From Paenibacillus tyrphae (GTDB taxonomy: Bacteria; Bacillota; Bacilli; Paenibacillales; NBRC-103111), in the NCBI RefSeq assembly GCF_000722545.1, contig NZ_JNVM01000038.1:1-64000 (forward strand): DNA of 64,000 bases, written 5' to 3'. The notes beneath the pieces are model-generated. The model searched no databases, was not told the origin of the DNA, and worked only from the letters and a program-made list of their open reading frames with translations. Below are positions 15,715-23,940 of this stretch, one piece after another (the first letter of the stretch is position 1; each line of letters starts with the position of its first letter). Both the position numbers and the translations under genes were made by a program.

Positions 15715-17157
15715 TTATACTCCATAAGAAACCAATTTTGTTTCGAGGAATCCTTCAATCCCCCATTTTCCGCCTTCACGTCCGAGACCACTATTTTTTA
15801 TTCCGCCAAATGGTGCTTGTGTTTGTGTTGGAACAGAATCATTGACACCAATAATCCCATATTCTAATTTTTCTGGAATGGTTAAGCATCGTTTAACATT
15901 TTGTGAATAAATATAAGCTGCTAACCCATAATCACTGTTATTAGCCATGTTAATTACTTCTTCATCATCTGAAAACGTAACCAGCGGAACGACAGGACCA
16001 AATGTTTCTTCGGTTAAAATTTTCATATTTGGGCTTACAGCCGCTAGAACAGTAGGGGCGCAATAGTAGCCATCATCATAATCCTCACCTGTTAAACGGT
16101 GTCCACCAATTAAGATAGAGGCTCCTTTTTGCTTGGCGTCTTCGATTTGACTTAATACTTTATTTAATCCGGCTTCGTTTACTAAAGGTCCAATCTCTGT
16201 TTCAGCATTGCGGCCATCCCCAACAACGATCCTCTCCATACGTGCAACTAGTTTTTTTGTGAACTCATCAGCAATACTCTCATGAACATAAAGTCGATTT
16301 GCACTGATACAAGTTTGCCCTGCATTGAGAAATTTGCTTTCCACTAAACCTTTTACGGCTAAATCAATATCTGCATCTTCAAAAACGATAAATGGAGCAT
16401 GACCTCCAAGCTCTAAAGAAACGCGTTTTACTTGATTAGCAGCTTGTTGATATAGCAACTTGCCGACTCTTGTAGATCCTGTAAAAGTAATCTTTTTTAC
16501 CATTTGGTTTTCCATAAATTCATTTCCAACCTCTGTTGGTTCACCTAGTACAACGTTTGCAACCCCTCTAGGAAATCCGGCTTCCTCTATGAGCTCAAAT
16601 ATGCGAATTGCACTTAATGGTGATAGCTCAGAAGGTTTTAAAATGACAGTACATCCTGCCGCAAGAGCCGGTGCAAGTTTTCTTGCAACCATACTCATTG
16701 GAAAATTCCAAGGAGTTATAGCAGCTGTAACACCAACTGGAGCCTTCATCACATGTAACCTTTTGTTTGCGAAGGTGGAAGGGATGGTTTCACCATACAC
16801 CCTCTTTGCTTCTTCAGCGTACCAATTGAAATTGTCTGCAGCACTTAATACTTCGACGACGCCTTCTTTAATAGGCTTACCCATTTCAGACGCCATGATT
16901 GTTGCCAGCTCATCGCGATTTTTGGCAATTAATGCACCTAGTTTTGATAAGAATTTTGCACGTACTTTTGCGGTAGAAGTTGCCCATTCTTTGAATGCCG
17001 CGTTTGCAGCTTCAATTGCTCTGCGTGTTTCTTCTCGACCTCCATAAGTAATTTCGCCTACAACTTCTCTTGTAGCGGGATTATATATGTTTATTGTTTT
17101 TCTTGATTTTGCCTCAATCCATTCACCGTTAATGTACATTCTTTTTACTCCTGACAT
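15715..17157 (-). CDS. NAD(P)-dependent aldehyde dehydrogenase (succinate-semialdehyde dehydrogenase type)
   Basis: 480 residues, the standard ALDH length. PWNFPMSMVARKLAPALAAG is the substrate/cofactor channel; ELGGHAP near residue 253 carries the catalytic Glu; GQTCISANR near residue 287 carries the nucleophilic Cys; EETFGPVVPL lies near residue 385. The pattern is closest to the GabD/succinate-semialdehyde branch, but other aldehydes are possible. AAAGGAGGG precedes ATG. Two enoyl-CoA hydratase-like genes lie upstream on the same strand, which suggests a degradative pathway passing through an acyl-CoA and an aldehyde. Confidence 0.9.
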   Translation of the reverse strand: MSGVKRMYINGEWIEAKSRKTINIYNPATREVVGEITYGGREETRRAIEAANAAFKEWATSTAKVRAKFLSKLGALIAKNRDELATIMASEMGKPIKEGVVEVLSAADNFNWYAEEAKRVYGETIPSTFANKRLHVMKAPVGVTAAITPWNFPMSMVARKLAPALAAGCTVILKPSELSPLSAIRIFELIEEAGFPRGVANVVLGEPTEVGNEFMENQMVKKITFTGSTRVGKLLYQQAANQVKRVSLELGGHAPFIVFEDADIDLAVKGLVESKFLNAGQTCISANRLYVHESIADEFTKKLVARMERIVVGDGRNAETEIGPLVNEAGLNKVLSQIEDAKQKGASILIGGHRLTGEDYDDGYYCAPTVLAAVSPNMKILTEETFGPVVPLVTFSDDEEVINMANNSDYGLAAYIYSQNVKRCLTIPEKLEYGIIGVNDSVPTQTQAPFGGIKNSGLGREGGKWGIEGFLETKLVSYGV

Positions 17158-17212
17158 CCATTTCCCTCCTTTTAGACGATGAATTTTCTAACCTTCATAA
17201 TTCGTTACTATT

Positions 17213-17998
17213 CTATTTCCCTTTATATTCCGGTTTGGTTTTTTCAATAAAAGCTTTGGTTCCCGTTCTAAAGTCTTCAGTTGATGCAATTAATCCAAAA
17301 AAATCAGCCCCGAGATGTGCAGATTCTTCTAGTGTAACATTTAGCCCGCGGTGAAGGGCTTCCCATGTTAATGTAACGGCTATTGGTGATTGAGCTAAGA
17401 TTTCTTGCAATAAGTTCTCGGCTTCAAGTAATAAATTCTCAGGCTCCACCACCCTATTTATAAGACCAAAAGCATATGCCTCTTCTGCACTTATAGAGTT
17501 TCCTGTTAGCAATAACTCGGCAGCTCGACCTTTTCCGATTAATCTTGGTAATCGAGTTGTTCCGCCAAATCCAGCTACCGCACCAATACGTACTTCAGGA
17601 TGACCAAGTCTAGCATGATTTGCAGCGATTCTAAGCATACAAGATTCGGCTATTTCAAGACCGCCACCTAATGCAGATCCGTTAAGAGCAGCTACTACGA
17701 CCTTACCTAAGGATTCTATTTTACTAGTGACTTCAACAGCCAGTTTTGCTAAATCCCTCACCTCAAGAGGGGTTGCGGAATTAAGGAATTTAATATCAGC
17801 ACCGGCAGAAAAAACTTTTTCTCCTGCCCCTGTTATAATAACCGCCTTTACTTCTTGGTCTTTTTTTGCTTTTTCTAATGCGGCTGAGAGCTTTTCAAGC
17901 ACTTCTCGGTTTAAAGCATTTAATGATTCAGGTCTATTTAGCACAATGGTTGCAATACGATTTTTAATCGAATAAAGAACGACATCTTTGTGTGACAT
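17213..17998 (-). CDS. Enoyl-CoA hydratase/isomerase (crotonase) family protein
   Basis: 261 residues from MSHKDVVLYSIKNRIATIVL, with GGAGAG 7 nt before ATG; a start five codons upstream lacks such a site. FSAGADIKFL supplies the first oxyanion-hole segment and ALGGGLEIAES the second with its catalytic Glu. HPEVRIGAVAGFGGTTRLPR supplies the second catalytic Glu position, so a genuine hydratase is plausible. It is about 75% identical by eye to the N-terminal half of the fusion protein encoded upstream (18430..19773), so the two arose by duplication. It lies 55 bp upstream of the aldehyde dehydrogenase gene. Confidence 0.88.
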   Translation of the reverse strand: MSHKDVVLYSIKNRIATIVLNRPESLNALNREVLEKLSAALEKAKKDQEVKAVIITGAGEKVFSAGADIKFLNSATPLEVRDLAKLAVEVTSKIESLGKVVVAALNGSALGGGLEIAESCMLRIAANHARLGHPEVRIGAVAGFGGTTRLPRLIGKGRAAELLLTGNSISAEEAYAFGLINRVVEPENLLLEAENLLQEILAQSPIAVTLTWEALHRGLNVTLEESAHLGADFFGLIASTEDFRTGTKAFIEKTKPEYKGK

Positions 17999-18102
17999 AA
18001 TACATCTCTCCATTCTTTGAGAACTCTCGGCATTTTAGAAACGATAAGTACTACTTGAGGATATAAAAGAATGAGGTATGTAATCTTGGTGTTTAATTAC
18101 GC

Positions 18103-18234
18103 TTCTTCGCTGTTAGCGGTGTTTGCGGGCATGATAGGCTGATTAGCCAAGCGACGCCCCCATGGTTACGCCGTTTTTCGCGAGAAGTCATGCCCGCGGA
18201 GGCTACGTGTCAAGCCTTGCATAACAGCGAAGAA
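18103..18234. repeat. 132-bp element with nested inverted repeats
   Basis: Outer arms TTCTTCGCTGTTA (18103-18115) and TAACAGCGAAGAA (18222-18234) are perfect. Inner arms GCGGGCATGA (18125-18134) and TCATGCCCGC (18188-18197) are perfect. Smaller hairpins GGCT/AGCC lie within each half. The element is GC-rich inside an AT-rich region. It could be a miniature inverted-repeat element or a strongly folded RNA. It contains no gene. Confidence 0.55.
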
Positions 18235-18310
18235 CCTTAATTAGAAATATATAGTACTAATATTCTGGAGTCAATACCCCTTTAGGAAAAAATTTGTAAT
18301 GTTTCTGAGC

Positions 18311-18368
18311 GGAACATCTAGCATCAGCTTCGGTAAAAACGTTGAGACGTTTTTCACAGAAAAAAAAC
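18311..18368 (+). repeat. Intergenic repeat, copy A
   Basis: About 58 bp beginning GGAACATCTAGCATCAGCTT and ending CACAGAAAAAAAAC. A second copy at 20011..20068 in the same orientation differs at about five positions. The copies flank the hydratase-TetR fusion gene. Each contains a small hairpin (AAAAACGT-N4-ACGTTTTT in this copy). Confidence 0.7.
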
Positions 18369-18387
18369 AGACGGATCGCCTGTTTTT
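18363..18387 (-). terminator. Terminator of the fusion gene
   Basis: AAAAACAG/CTGTTTTT stem (18363-18370, 18380-18387) with a 9-nt loop, followed by T residues on the minus strand. It lies 43 bp downstream of the fusion gene stop codon and overlaps the end of repeat copy A. Confidence 0.6.
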
Positions 18388-18429
18388 CATTTCGCTTATA
18401 TAGAGGTGAGTGGATGATACATATGTTAA

Positions 18430-19773
18430 TCAAAGAAGAAGAAGGAAGTTGTCTACTGTTTGTTTAATAAGTAAAGGGTCCTTCATCATTTCCCCGAGAA
18501 TAAGAGAACCTTCTAATGTGCTTAAGAATAATAATGCCATCTGTTTAGGATGAGCAGTTTTATTGAATTCATTATTATCCTTCCCTTGTTTGAATATTTT
18601 AACGACGATCGGTTCTATTTCGCGGAAAAAAAGAGTGATAGCATCCTTTACTTCAGAAGATTGTTCAGAAGACTGGGTGTACAATGAAATGAAGGGACAA
18701 TTCCCAACTCCATTTCTTTCTATCACGCCACCTAAAAGTAATTCAATAAAATCGCTTAAACGCTCTCTGACAGGTCGATAATCTTGCTGTAAGACTTCTA
18801 TCAGACGGGTTTCATATAAACTAGTCCAATACTTCACAACAGCTAATTGAAGCTCTTCCTTGTTTTTGAAGTGATAGTAAATATTAGATTTTGAAACTTT
18901 ACTTATTCTCATCACTTCATCCATTGATGTATTGCCGTTTTTCAAAAATAATTGTGCAGCGACTTGTATAACGTGTTCTTTATTTGTGATTTTACTATAC
19001 ACCGGTGTTGTCTTATCGATGAAGGATTTAGTACCAATTTTGAAGTCTTCTGTGGAAGCGACTAAACCAAAGTAATTCGTATCGAGCTGAGCAGACTCTT
19101 CTAATGTTAGATTAAGACCGTGGTGTAGAGCCTCCCAAGTTAATTTTACTGCCATCGGTGATTGGGACAAAATTCCTCGAATCATATTTTCGGCTTCTAT
19201 AAGTAATTTTCCAGGTTCAACTACTTTATTTACTAGTCCCATATGATATGCCTGTTCAGCGTTGATAGAGTTTCCTGTGAGCAAAAGTTCTGCTGCTCGA
19301 CCTTTGCCGATTAATCGTGGGAGGCGAGTCGTACCACCGAAACCAGCAACTGCACCAATTCTAACTTCAGGATGTCCGAGTTGGGCATGTGATGCTGCAA
19401 TACGAAGCATGCAGGCTTCAGCAATCTCAAGCCCACCTCCTAATGCTGTGCCGTTTATAGCAGCAACTACTACTTTACCTAAGGATTCTATTTTATGAGT
19501 GATCTCGACAGCAAGTTTAGCTACATCTCTTGCCTCAAGAGGAGTTAAAGAGTGTAGTAGCTTAATATCCGCGCCTGCGGAAAATATTTTTTCTCCAGCT
19601 CCAGTTATAATTACAGCTTTTACATTCTGATCTACCTTAATTTTATCTAAGGTTTCAGATAGGCTTAGAAGTAATTCTAAGTTCAAAGCATTTAATGATT
19701 CTGGTCGATTTAAAGTGATTTTTGCTATTCCTTCATCTTGGGAATAAAGAATGAGATCTTTCATGTTTTCCAT
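18430..19773 (-). CDS. Enoyl-CoA hydratase fused to a TetR/AcrR regulator
   Basis: One uninterrupted frame of 447 residues. Residues 1-258 are a complete crotonase-family protein: FSAGADIKLL, ALGGGLEIAEA and HPEVRIGAVAGFGGTTRLPR are present with both catalytic Glu positions. Residues from about 260 (KITNKEHVIQVAAQLFLKNG) form a TetR N-terminal DNA-binding domain with SMDEVMRISKVSKSNIYYHF as helix-turn-helix. A normal-length TetR ligand/dimerisation domain follows. Free TetR proteins usually begin just where this part begins, so two adjacent genes have been joined. If functional, the protein would tie acyl-CoA binding or hydration to DNA binding. GGAG lies 8 nt before ATG. A 26-bp palindrome lies about 170 bp upstream. 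A paralogous free hydratase follows downstream. Confidence 0.88.
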   Translation of the reverse strand: MENMKDLILYSQDEGIAKITLNRPESLNALNLELLLSLSETLDKIKVDQNVKAVIITGAGEKIFSAGADIKLLHSLTPLEARDVAKLAVEITHKIESLGKVVVAAINGTALGGGLEIAEACMLRIAASHAQLGHPEVRIGAVAGFGGTTRLPRLIGKGRAAELLLTGNSINAEQAYHMGLVNKVVEPGKLLIEAENMIRGILSQSPMAVKLTWEALHHGLNLTLEESAQLDTNYFGLVASTEDFKIGTKSFIDKTTPVYSKITNKEHVIQVAAQLFLKNGNTSMDEVMRISKVSKSNIYYHFKNKEELQLAVVKYWTSLYETRLIEVLQQDYRPVRERLSDFIELLLGGVIERNGVGNCPFISLYTQSSEQSSEVKDAITLFFREIEPIVVKIFKQGKDNNEFNKTAHPKQMALLFLSTLEGSLILGEMMKDPLLIKQTVDNFLLLL

Positions 19774-19940
19774 CGAAATACTCCGTTATCTCAATATTTA
19801 TATTTCTATTAAGACTCAAAAGTTGTAGTTCCACTTGTGAAAAGTCAATAATAATAAGCTGTTTGAATAGTTAAGAAAAGTTTCATCATAGATTCACCCT
19901 TGAAATGATAATACCACATAGCTTCGAATACAGGAACATA

Positions 19941-19966
19941 AACAAAACGGTCATGACCGTTTTGTT
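19941..19966. promoter_or_regulatory. 26-bp perfect palindrome, candidate TetR operator
   Basis: AACAAAACGGTCA followed directly by its exact complement TGACCGTTTTGTT; there is no spacer. The core CGGTCATGACCG has the GGTC/GACC arrangement often bound by TetR-family dimers. It lies about 170 bp upstream of the hydratase-TetR fusion gene. With no loop and no good T-tract it makes a poor terminator, so operator function is preferred. Confidence 0.5.
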
Positions 19967-20010
19967 GCCCGCGAGCGGTTATATCCACTTTTATGACAGA
20001 GTGCCTCAGC

Positions 20011-20068
20011 GTAACATCTAGCATCAGATTCGGTAAAAACATCGAGAGGTTTTTCACAGAAAAAAAAC
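20011..20068 (+). repeat. Intergenic repeat, copy B
   Basis: Second copy of the repeat at 18311..18368, same orientation, about 91% identical. It begins GTAACATCTAGCATCAGATT. It lies upstream of the fusion gene, next to the 26-bp palindrome. Confidence 0.7.
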
Positions 20069-20372
20069 GGCCTCTCTGTCGTATCGATAGTCATATATGG
20101 TTGACCTATCGGGATCGTATAACGGGGATTGTCTCTGGCTGATGATGGCGAAATAGGCCAAGGTTGCGTCGGAATAAAGCGCAAACACCTGTCACTTATC
20201 GTGGCAATTTGTTCATCGCTTGACGCCCACTCCGCATATTTTTCTCAACCAATGCAGTTCACAGAGAGTCGTCAGGAATGAGTCGAGTTCTTGTCAATTT
20301 CGGGATGAGATAATCTTATTTATTGGCTCTTCGTAATACCGTGTTGAAATCACGTTTACGGATACCCGAAGA
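20069..20372. other. Non-coding stretch
   Basis: No open frame with a ribosome binding site and no strong hairpin was found here. It separates the acyl-CoA cluster from the RCC1-repeat gene and is probably spacer or eroded sequence. Confidence 0.4.
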
Positions 20373-21014
20373 CTAATTGCCGGGCAGTTGGATGCCGCGC
20401 CAGCCGTTTACATCGCATTGGCCATATTCATTATCACCCACAGCAACCACCGTGCCGTCCGATTTAAGGCCGAGAGTATGAGCGCAACCCGCCGCAACTG
20501 CCACAATATCGCGCCAGCCACTTACATTGCATTGGTCATGCTTATTCCAACCCACAGCCGCCACAGTACCGTCCGATTTAAGGCCGATGGTATGATTACT
20601 ACCCGCCGCTATCGCCACAATACCGCGCCAGCCGCTTACATCGCATTGGTCATGCTTATCCCAACCCACAGCCGCAACCGTGCCGTCCGATTTAAGCCCG
20701 ACGGTATGAAGGTAACCCGCCGCTGTCGCCACTATGTCGCGCCAGCCGTTTACATTGCATTGGCCATACCGATTATTACCCACAATCGTCACCGTGCCGT
20801 CCGATTTAAGCCCAACGGTATGCCAGTCACCCGCCGCTACCGCCACCATATCACGCCAGCCGCTTACATCACATTGTCCATATTTATTATCACCCACAGC
20901 CGTCACCGTTCCGTCCGATTTAAGACCAACGGTATGACGACGACCCGCCGCTATGGTATCTTTTGGCCACCGTTTCACCTTTAACGCCGCTTCAATCGGT
21001 GAAGTGTAATCCAT
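20373..21014 (-). CDS. RCC1-repeat (chromosome-condensation-type beta-propeller) protein
   Basis: 213 residues made almost entirely of five near-identical 38-residue repeats. Each reads like HTVGLKSDGTVTAVGDNKYG then QCDVSGWRDIVAVAAG, the hallmark of RCC1/alpha-tubulin-suppressor repeats. Seven blades are needed for a closed propeller, so this chain alone could form only part of one or must assemble. It has no signal peptide or anchor. The underlying DNA is a 114-bp tandem array, prone to copy-number change. AAGGAGG precedes ATG. Function is unknown; such repeats usually bind proteins. The next gene is rph on the same strand, 120 bp upstream. Confidence 0.88.
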   Translation of the reverse strand: MDYTSPIEAALKVKRWPKDTIAAGRRHTVGLKSDGTVTAVGDNKYGQCDVSGWRDMVAVAAGDWHTVGLKSDGTVTIVGNNRYGQCNVNGWRDIVATAAGYLHTVGLKSDGTVAAVGWDKHDQCDVSGWRGIVAIAAGSNHTIGLKSDGTVAAVGWNKHDQCNVSGWRDIVAVAAGCAHTLGLKSDGTVVAVGDNEYGQCDVNGWRGIQLPGN

Positions 21015-21137
21015 GTTTTACCTCCTTGAAAACAAGACCGCCAGCGCGGGTCGATGAAGTCGTGGTGGTCTGCGTCATTGAACGTTGCATTTAATCCCGT
21101 CCATTATGACAAAGGCTCTTACTTGACGTATTCAGCA

Positions 21138-23735
21138 TTACAATATTTCGATAAACCCTTCTGTTCCATGCACGCGAATTCGCTGCCCATCTTTTATCAG
21201 TTTGGTAGCATTCTCCACTCCGACAACTGCTGGTAAGCCATATTCACGTGCGATAACTGCTCCATGGGTCATCAGTCCACCAACTTCGGTGACTAGCCCT
21301 TTTATGGATACAAACAATGGTGTCCAGCTAGGGTCAGTAAAAGAGGTGACTAAGATATCTCCTTCTTCTAGATCAGCATCTTCCATGTTTAAGATGACAC
21401 GTGCTCGTCCCTCTATAACTCCGGAAGAAACAGGTAGACCTACAATAGCTCCGGCTGGGAGATTTTCTCGTTTGTACTCACCTACAATGATTTCACCATC
21501 AGACGTGATAACACGTGGTGGAGTTAGTTTTTCATATAATTTATACTCGTCTTTTCGTTTGCTGATGATCGGGTAATCTAGTTTATTTGTGCGTACGACT
21601 TCGTGAAGTTCTTCAAAAGTGAAATCGTATATATCTTCTTTTTCATGAATCACGCCAGCTTGTACGAGTTGTTCGGCTTCTTTCAGCAAAGCCTGCTTAT
21701 AAACGAAGTAGCGATTCACTATGCCGTATTTTGGATATTCCCGATAACCCATGAAATTCCGGATTAGGTCGATCATTCGTTTTGTTTCTTTGGCTTTTTG
21801 TTCACCATCCGGTAATTGCTTCAATCGATCTAATAACTCTTGTTCTTTTCTCAAAGCTTCCAGTCGCCCTTGCTCAAATTTCCGATTGCTGGCGTTAGGC
21901 TCAAAGTTTTTGATATTACTAACAATCATGGGGACAAGTGTAGTTGGTTTTTCGCTCCAACGAGTTTTCGTAATATCGATTTCTCCGGCGCATCGCATTC
22001 CGTATTTGCTGAGATATGCATAGATAGCGTCTTGGGTTTCCTGTCCACCATCAAACTTAACCAGTTCATCCAAAAAGTTATCATCTTTGACATGTTGCAA
22101 ATAATCAATTACTTCTGGATAAGGGCGAATCACATCTGCGACATCCAATAGCGCCAGACCCATTTCCGAAGTAATATTGTTTGGTACAGATTGAGAAAGC
22201 GTATCTGCTACGTTTTTTTCACCTAACCACTTGTTCATTTTTTCATTGATCCATGATGAAGCATCCATAGCAGCCATAATCACACCCAAACTTTGTGGGT
22301 CAAATAAGATCTTCTTTAATTGCTGAATATCTTCCAGGATAAAATCAAACAAATCCGATCCAGATTTCGTTAGAATGTTATGCTTTAACTCTTCTATCGA
22401 AGTTTGACTGCTCTTAATCAAATCAGAAACGATTGACGGATCGTTTTCAATTTGAGCCAGCATGTCTGGATTGCTTCTGCTGAGACGCGGTGCCGCGTTA
22501 TTGTTTGGCGACGTTTTTATGAAATCTCGCTCTATGATGGTCATAAGCGCATCTTTGATGAGCGGATCGGATTGTCCCAGGGTATTTAATAAATTGTCTC
22601 TGCCAACAGGTGAAGCCAGATGAGGCGTGATATCAACAAACAACCTTCCACCAGCTTTACGCATGGGTGCACTTGTTGTTAACAGGAAAAAAGACAATCC
22701 AAGTGGTTTCATGGGATCAGTCATCATTTGTTGGTGACCGACAGATACGTAAACGTGATTTTCTTGATCATCCGCTTCAGGGATCGGGTATAAAGTCGTG
22801 ATTGGCCGACTCTGGACAATATAAAATGTATCATCAACCAAACACCATTCGATATCTTGCGGGAAACCAAAATAAGCTTCGATCTGTCTTCCGATGCGTG
22901 CTAATTGTAAAATTTGTTGTTCAGTAAGTGTTTGAGTCTTTTGCTGATCGGGATCGAGCTGCTGTGTCTCTGTTCCGCCTTCTTTTCGCCCATAGATAGC
23001 CAATTTTTTGGTTGCTATCCTCTTATCGACGATTTCCCCATCCTGTACTTTATAACAATCGGCAGATACCAAGCCAGAGACCAGTGCTTCTCCAAGTCCA
23101 AAACTGGCATCGATGGATAGCAGCTTGCGGTTAGAAGTAATCGGATCAGCGGTAAATAAAATCCCTGAAGCCTGTGGGAAAACCATCCTTTGAACGATAA
23201 CGGATAAATAAACTTGACTGTGGTTAAATCCGTTTTGCATACGGTAGATTACCGCGCGATCCGTAAATAGGGATGCCCAACATTTGCTGATATGCTGCAA
23301 GATTGCTTCTTTGCCAATGATATTTAAATAGGTGTCTTGTTGACCAGCAAAAGAGGCATGTGGTAAATCTTCAGCAGTCGCACTAGAACGCACGGCATAA
23401 GCATGTTCCTCGCCAAACTGGGAGAGATAGTGAGCAACTGCTTTCACAACATCGGAAGGAATTTCTACTTCCATAATGATTTGTCGAATCTTCCCGCTGA
23501 TTTCACCAATTTGATCTCGATCTTCTACTTTTAGCATGGTTAGTTGATCCACTAAAGCATAATACGTTTCGTTTTGTTCGATGGCTTTTTGATATCCCAC
23601 GGTTGTAACACAAAATCCTTCTGGTACTTGTATGCCTTCAATTTTTGATAATTCCCCTAAATTTAACCCTTTTCCGCCAACGAGCAAAAGCTGTGTTTTT
23701 TCCATTTCCTGAAAACCGAGAACCAAAGAACTCAT
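21138..23735 (-). CDS. rph: Rifampicin phosphotransferase
   Basis: 865 residues with the three-domain layout of Rph, which resembles PEP synthase. The N-terminal ATP-grasp contains LVGGKGLNLGELSKIEG, AVRSSATAEDLPHASFAGQQ and SGILFTADP. The central rifampicin-binding part contains AHQQMM-like GHQQMMTDPMKPLGLS. The C-terminal swivelling domain contains GGLMTHGAVIAREYGLPAVV with the phosphorylated His. Sequence and length match Listeria and Paenibacillus Rph rather than PpsA. The enzyme uses ATP to phosphorylate the C21 hydroxyl of rifamycins. The start MSSLVLGF follows AGGAGAG. A promoter-like sequence with a palindrome (23774..23811) lies just upstream but points the other way. The actinomycete rifamycin-associated element is not recognisable. 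Confidence 0.92.
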   Translation of the reverse strand: MSSLVLGFQEMEKTQLLLVGGKGLNLGELSKIEGIQVPEGFCVTTVGYQKAIEQNETYYALVDQLTMLKVEDRDQIGEISGKIRQIIMEVEIPSDVVKAVAHYLSQFGEEHAYAVRSSATAEDLPHASFAGQQDTYLNIIGKEAILQHISKCWASLFTDRAVIYRMQNGFNHSQVYLSVIVQRMVFPQASGILFTADPITSNRKLLSIDASFGLGEALVSGLVSADCYKVQDGEIVDKRIATKKLAIYGRKEGGTETQQLDPDQQKTQTLTEQQILQLARIGRQIEAYFGFPQDIEWCLVDDTFYIVQSRPITTLYPIPEADDQENHVYVSVGHQQMMTDPMKPLGLSFFLLTTSAPMRKAGGRLFVDITPHLASPVGRDNLLNTLGQSDPLIKDALMTIIERDFIKTSPNNNAAPRLSRSNPDMLAQIENDPSIVSDLIKSSQTSIEELKHNILTKSGSDLFDFILEDIQQLKKILFDPQSLGVIMAAMDASSWINEKMNKWLGEKNVADTLSQSVPNNITSEMGLALLDVADVIRPYPEVIDYLQHVKDDNFLDELVKFDGGQETQDAIYAYLSKYGMRCAGEIDITKTRWSEKPTTLVPMIVSNIKNFEPNASNRKFEQGRLEALRKEQELLDRLKQLPDGEQKAKETKRMIDLIRNFMGYREYPKYGIVNRYFVYKQALLKEAEQLVQAGVIHEKEDIYDFTFEELHEVVRTNKLDYPIISKRKDEYKLYEKLTPPRVITSDGEIIVGEYKRENLPAGAIVGLPVSSGVIEGRARVILNMEDADLEEGDILVTSFTDPSWTPLFVSIKGLVTEVGGLMTHGAVIAREYGLPAVVGVENATKLIKDGQRIRVHGTEGFIEIL

Positions 23736-23773
23736 TCGACATCTCTCCTAATCATTAAAATGAGAAAAAACGT

Positions 23774-23811
23774 TTGACAAGAGTTTACCGGCATGGTACA
23801 CTTAAAGTGTA
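23774..23811 (+). promoter_or_regulatory. Strong sigma-A-like promoter overlapped by a palindrome
   Basis: TTGACA (23774-23779), 17 bp, TACACT (23797-23802) on the plus strand. TACACTT-A-AAGTGTA (23797-23811) is a perfect palindrome covering the -10 and the start site. It points away from rph, into a stretch that ends at a terminator and has no convincing gene. Confidence 0.6.
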
Positions 23812-23922
23812 AAATGTAATAACTATGTCCTTACGAATAAAAACAGTCGTAATCCGATTATATCATCGTGTTTGTTTATGTGCAATATAAAAAAACCTGG
23901 TCATACAGTCCAGGTTTTTTTT
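23809..23922 (+). ncRNA. Candidate small RNA between promoter and terminator
   Basis: About 114 nt from the predicted start of the promoter at 23774 to the end of a strong plus-strand terminator. The only open frame, ATG 23825 with about 21 codons (MSLRIKTVVIRLYHRVCLCA), lacks a ribosome binding site. The transcript is therefore best explained as a small non-coding RNA or an rph-linked regulatory RNA. No known RNA family was recognised. Confidence 0.35.
23891..23922. terminator. Bidirectional terminator
   Basis: AAAAACCTGG/CCAGGTTTTT stem with a 9-nt loop. Eight T follow on the plus strand and six on the minus strand. It serves the dinB-like gene (stop at 23941, minus) and the candidate plus-strand RNA. 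Confidence 0.85.
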
Positions 23923-23940
23923 GATTTAATTTAGAGTCAT

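Noticed and set aside
18103..18234. Resemblance of the nested inverted repeats to an integron attC site
   Set aside because: The conserved 7-bp core ends (RYYYAAC and GTTRRRY) are not properly present and no integrase or cassette array is nearby.
21138..23735. Gluconeogenic PEP synthase
   Set aside because: Length, domain order and many sequence blocks match rifampicin phosphotransferase.
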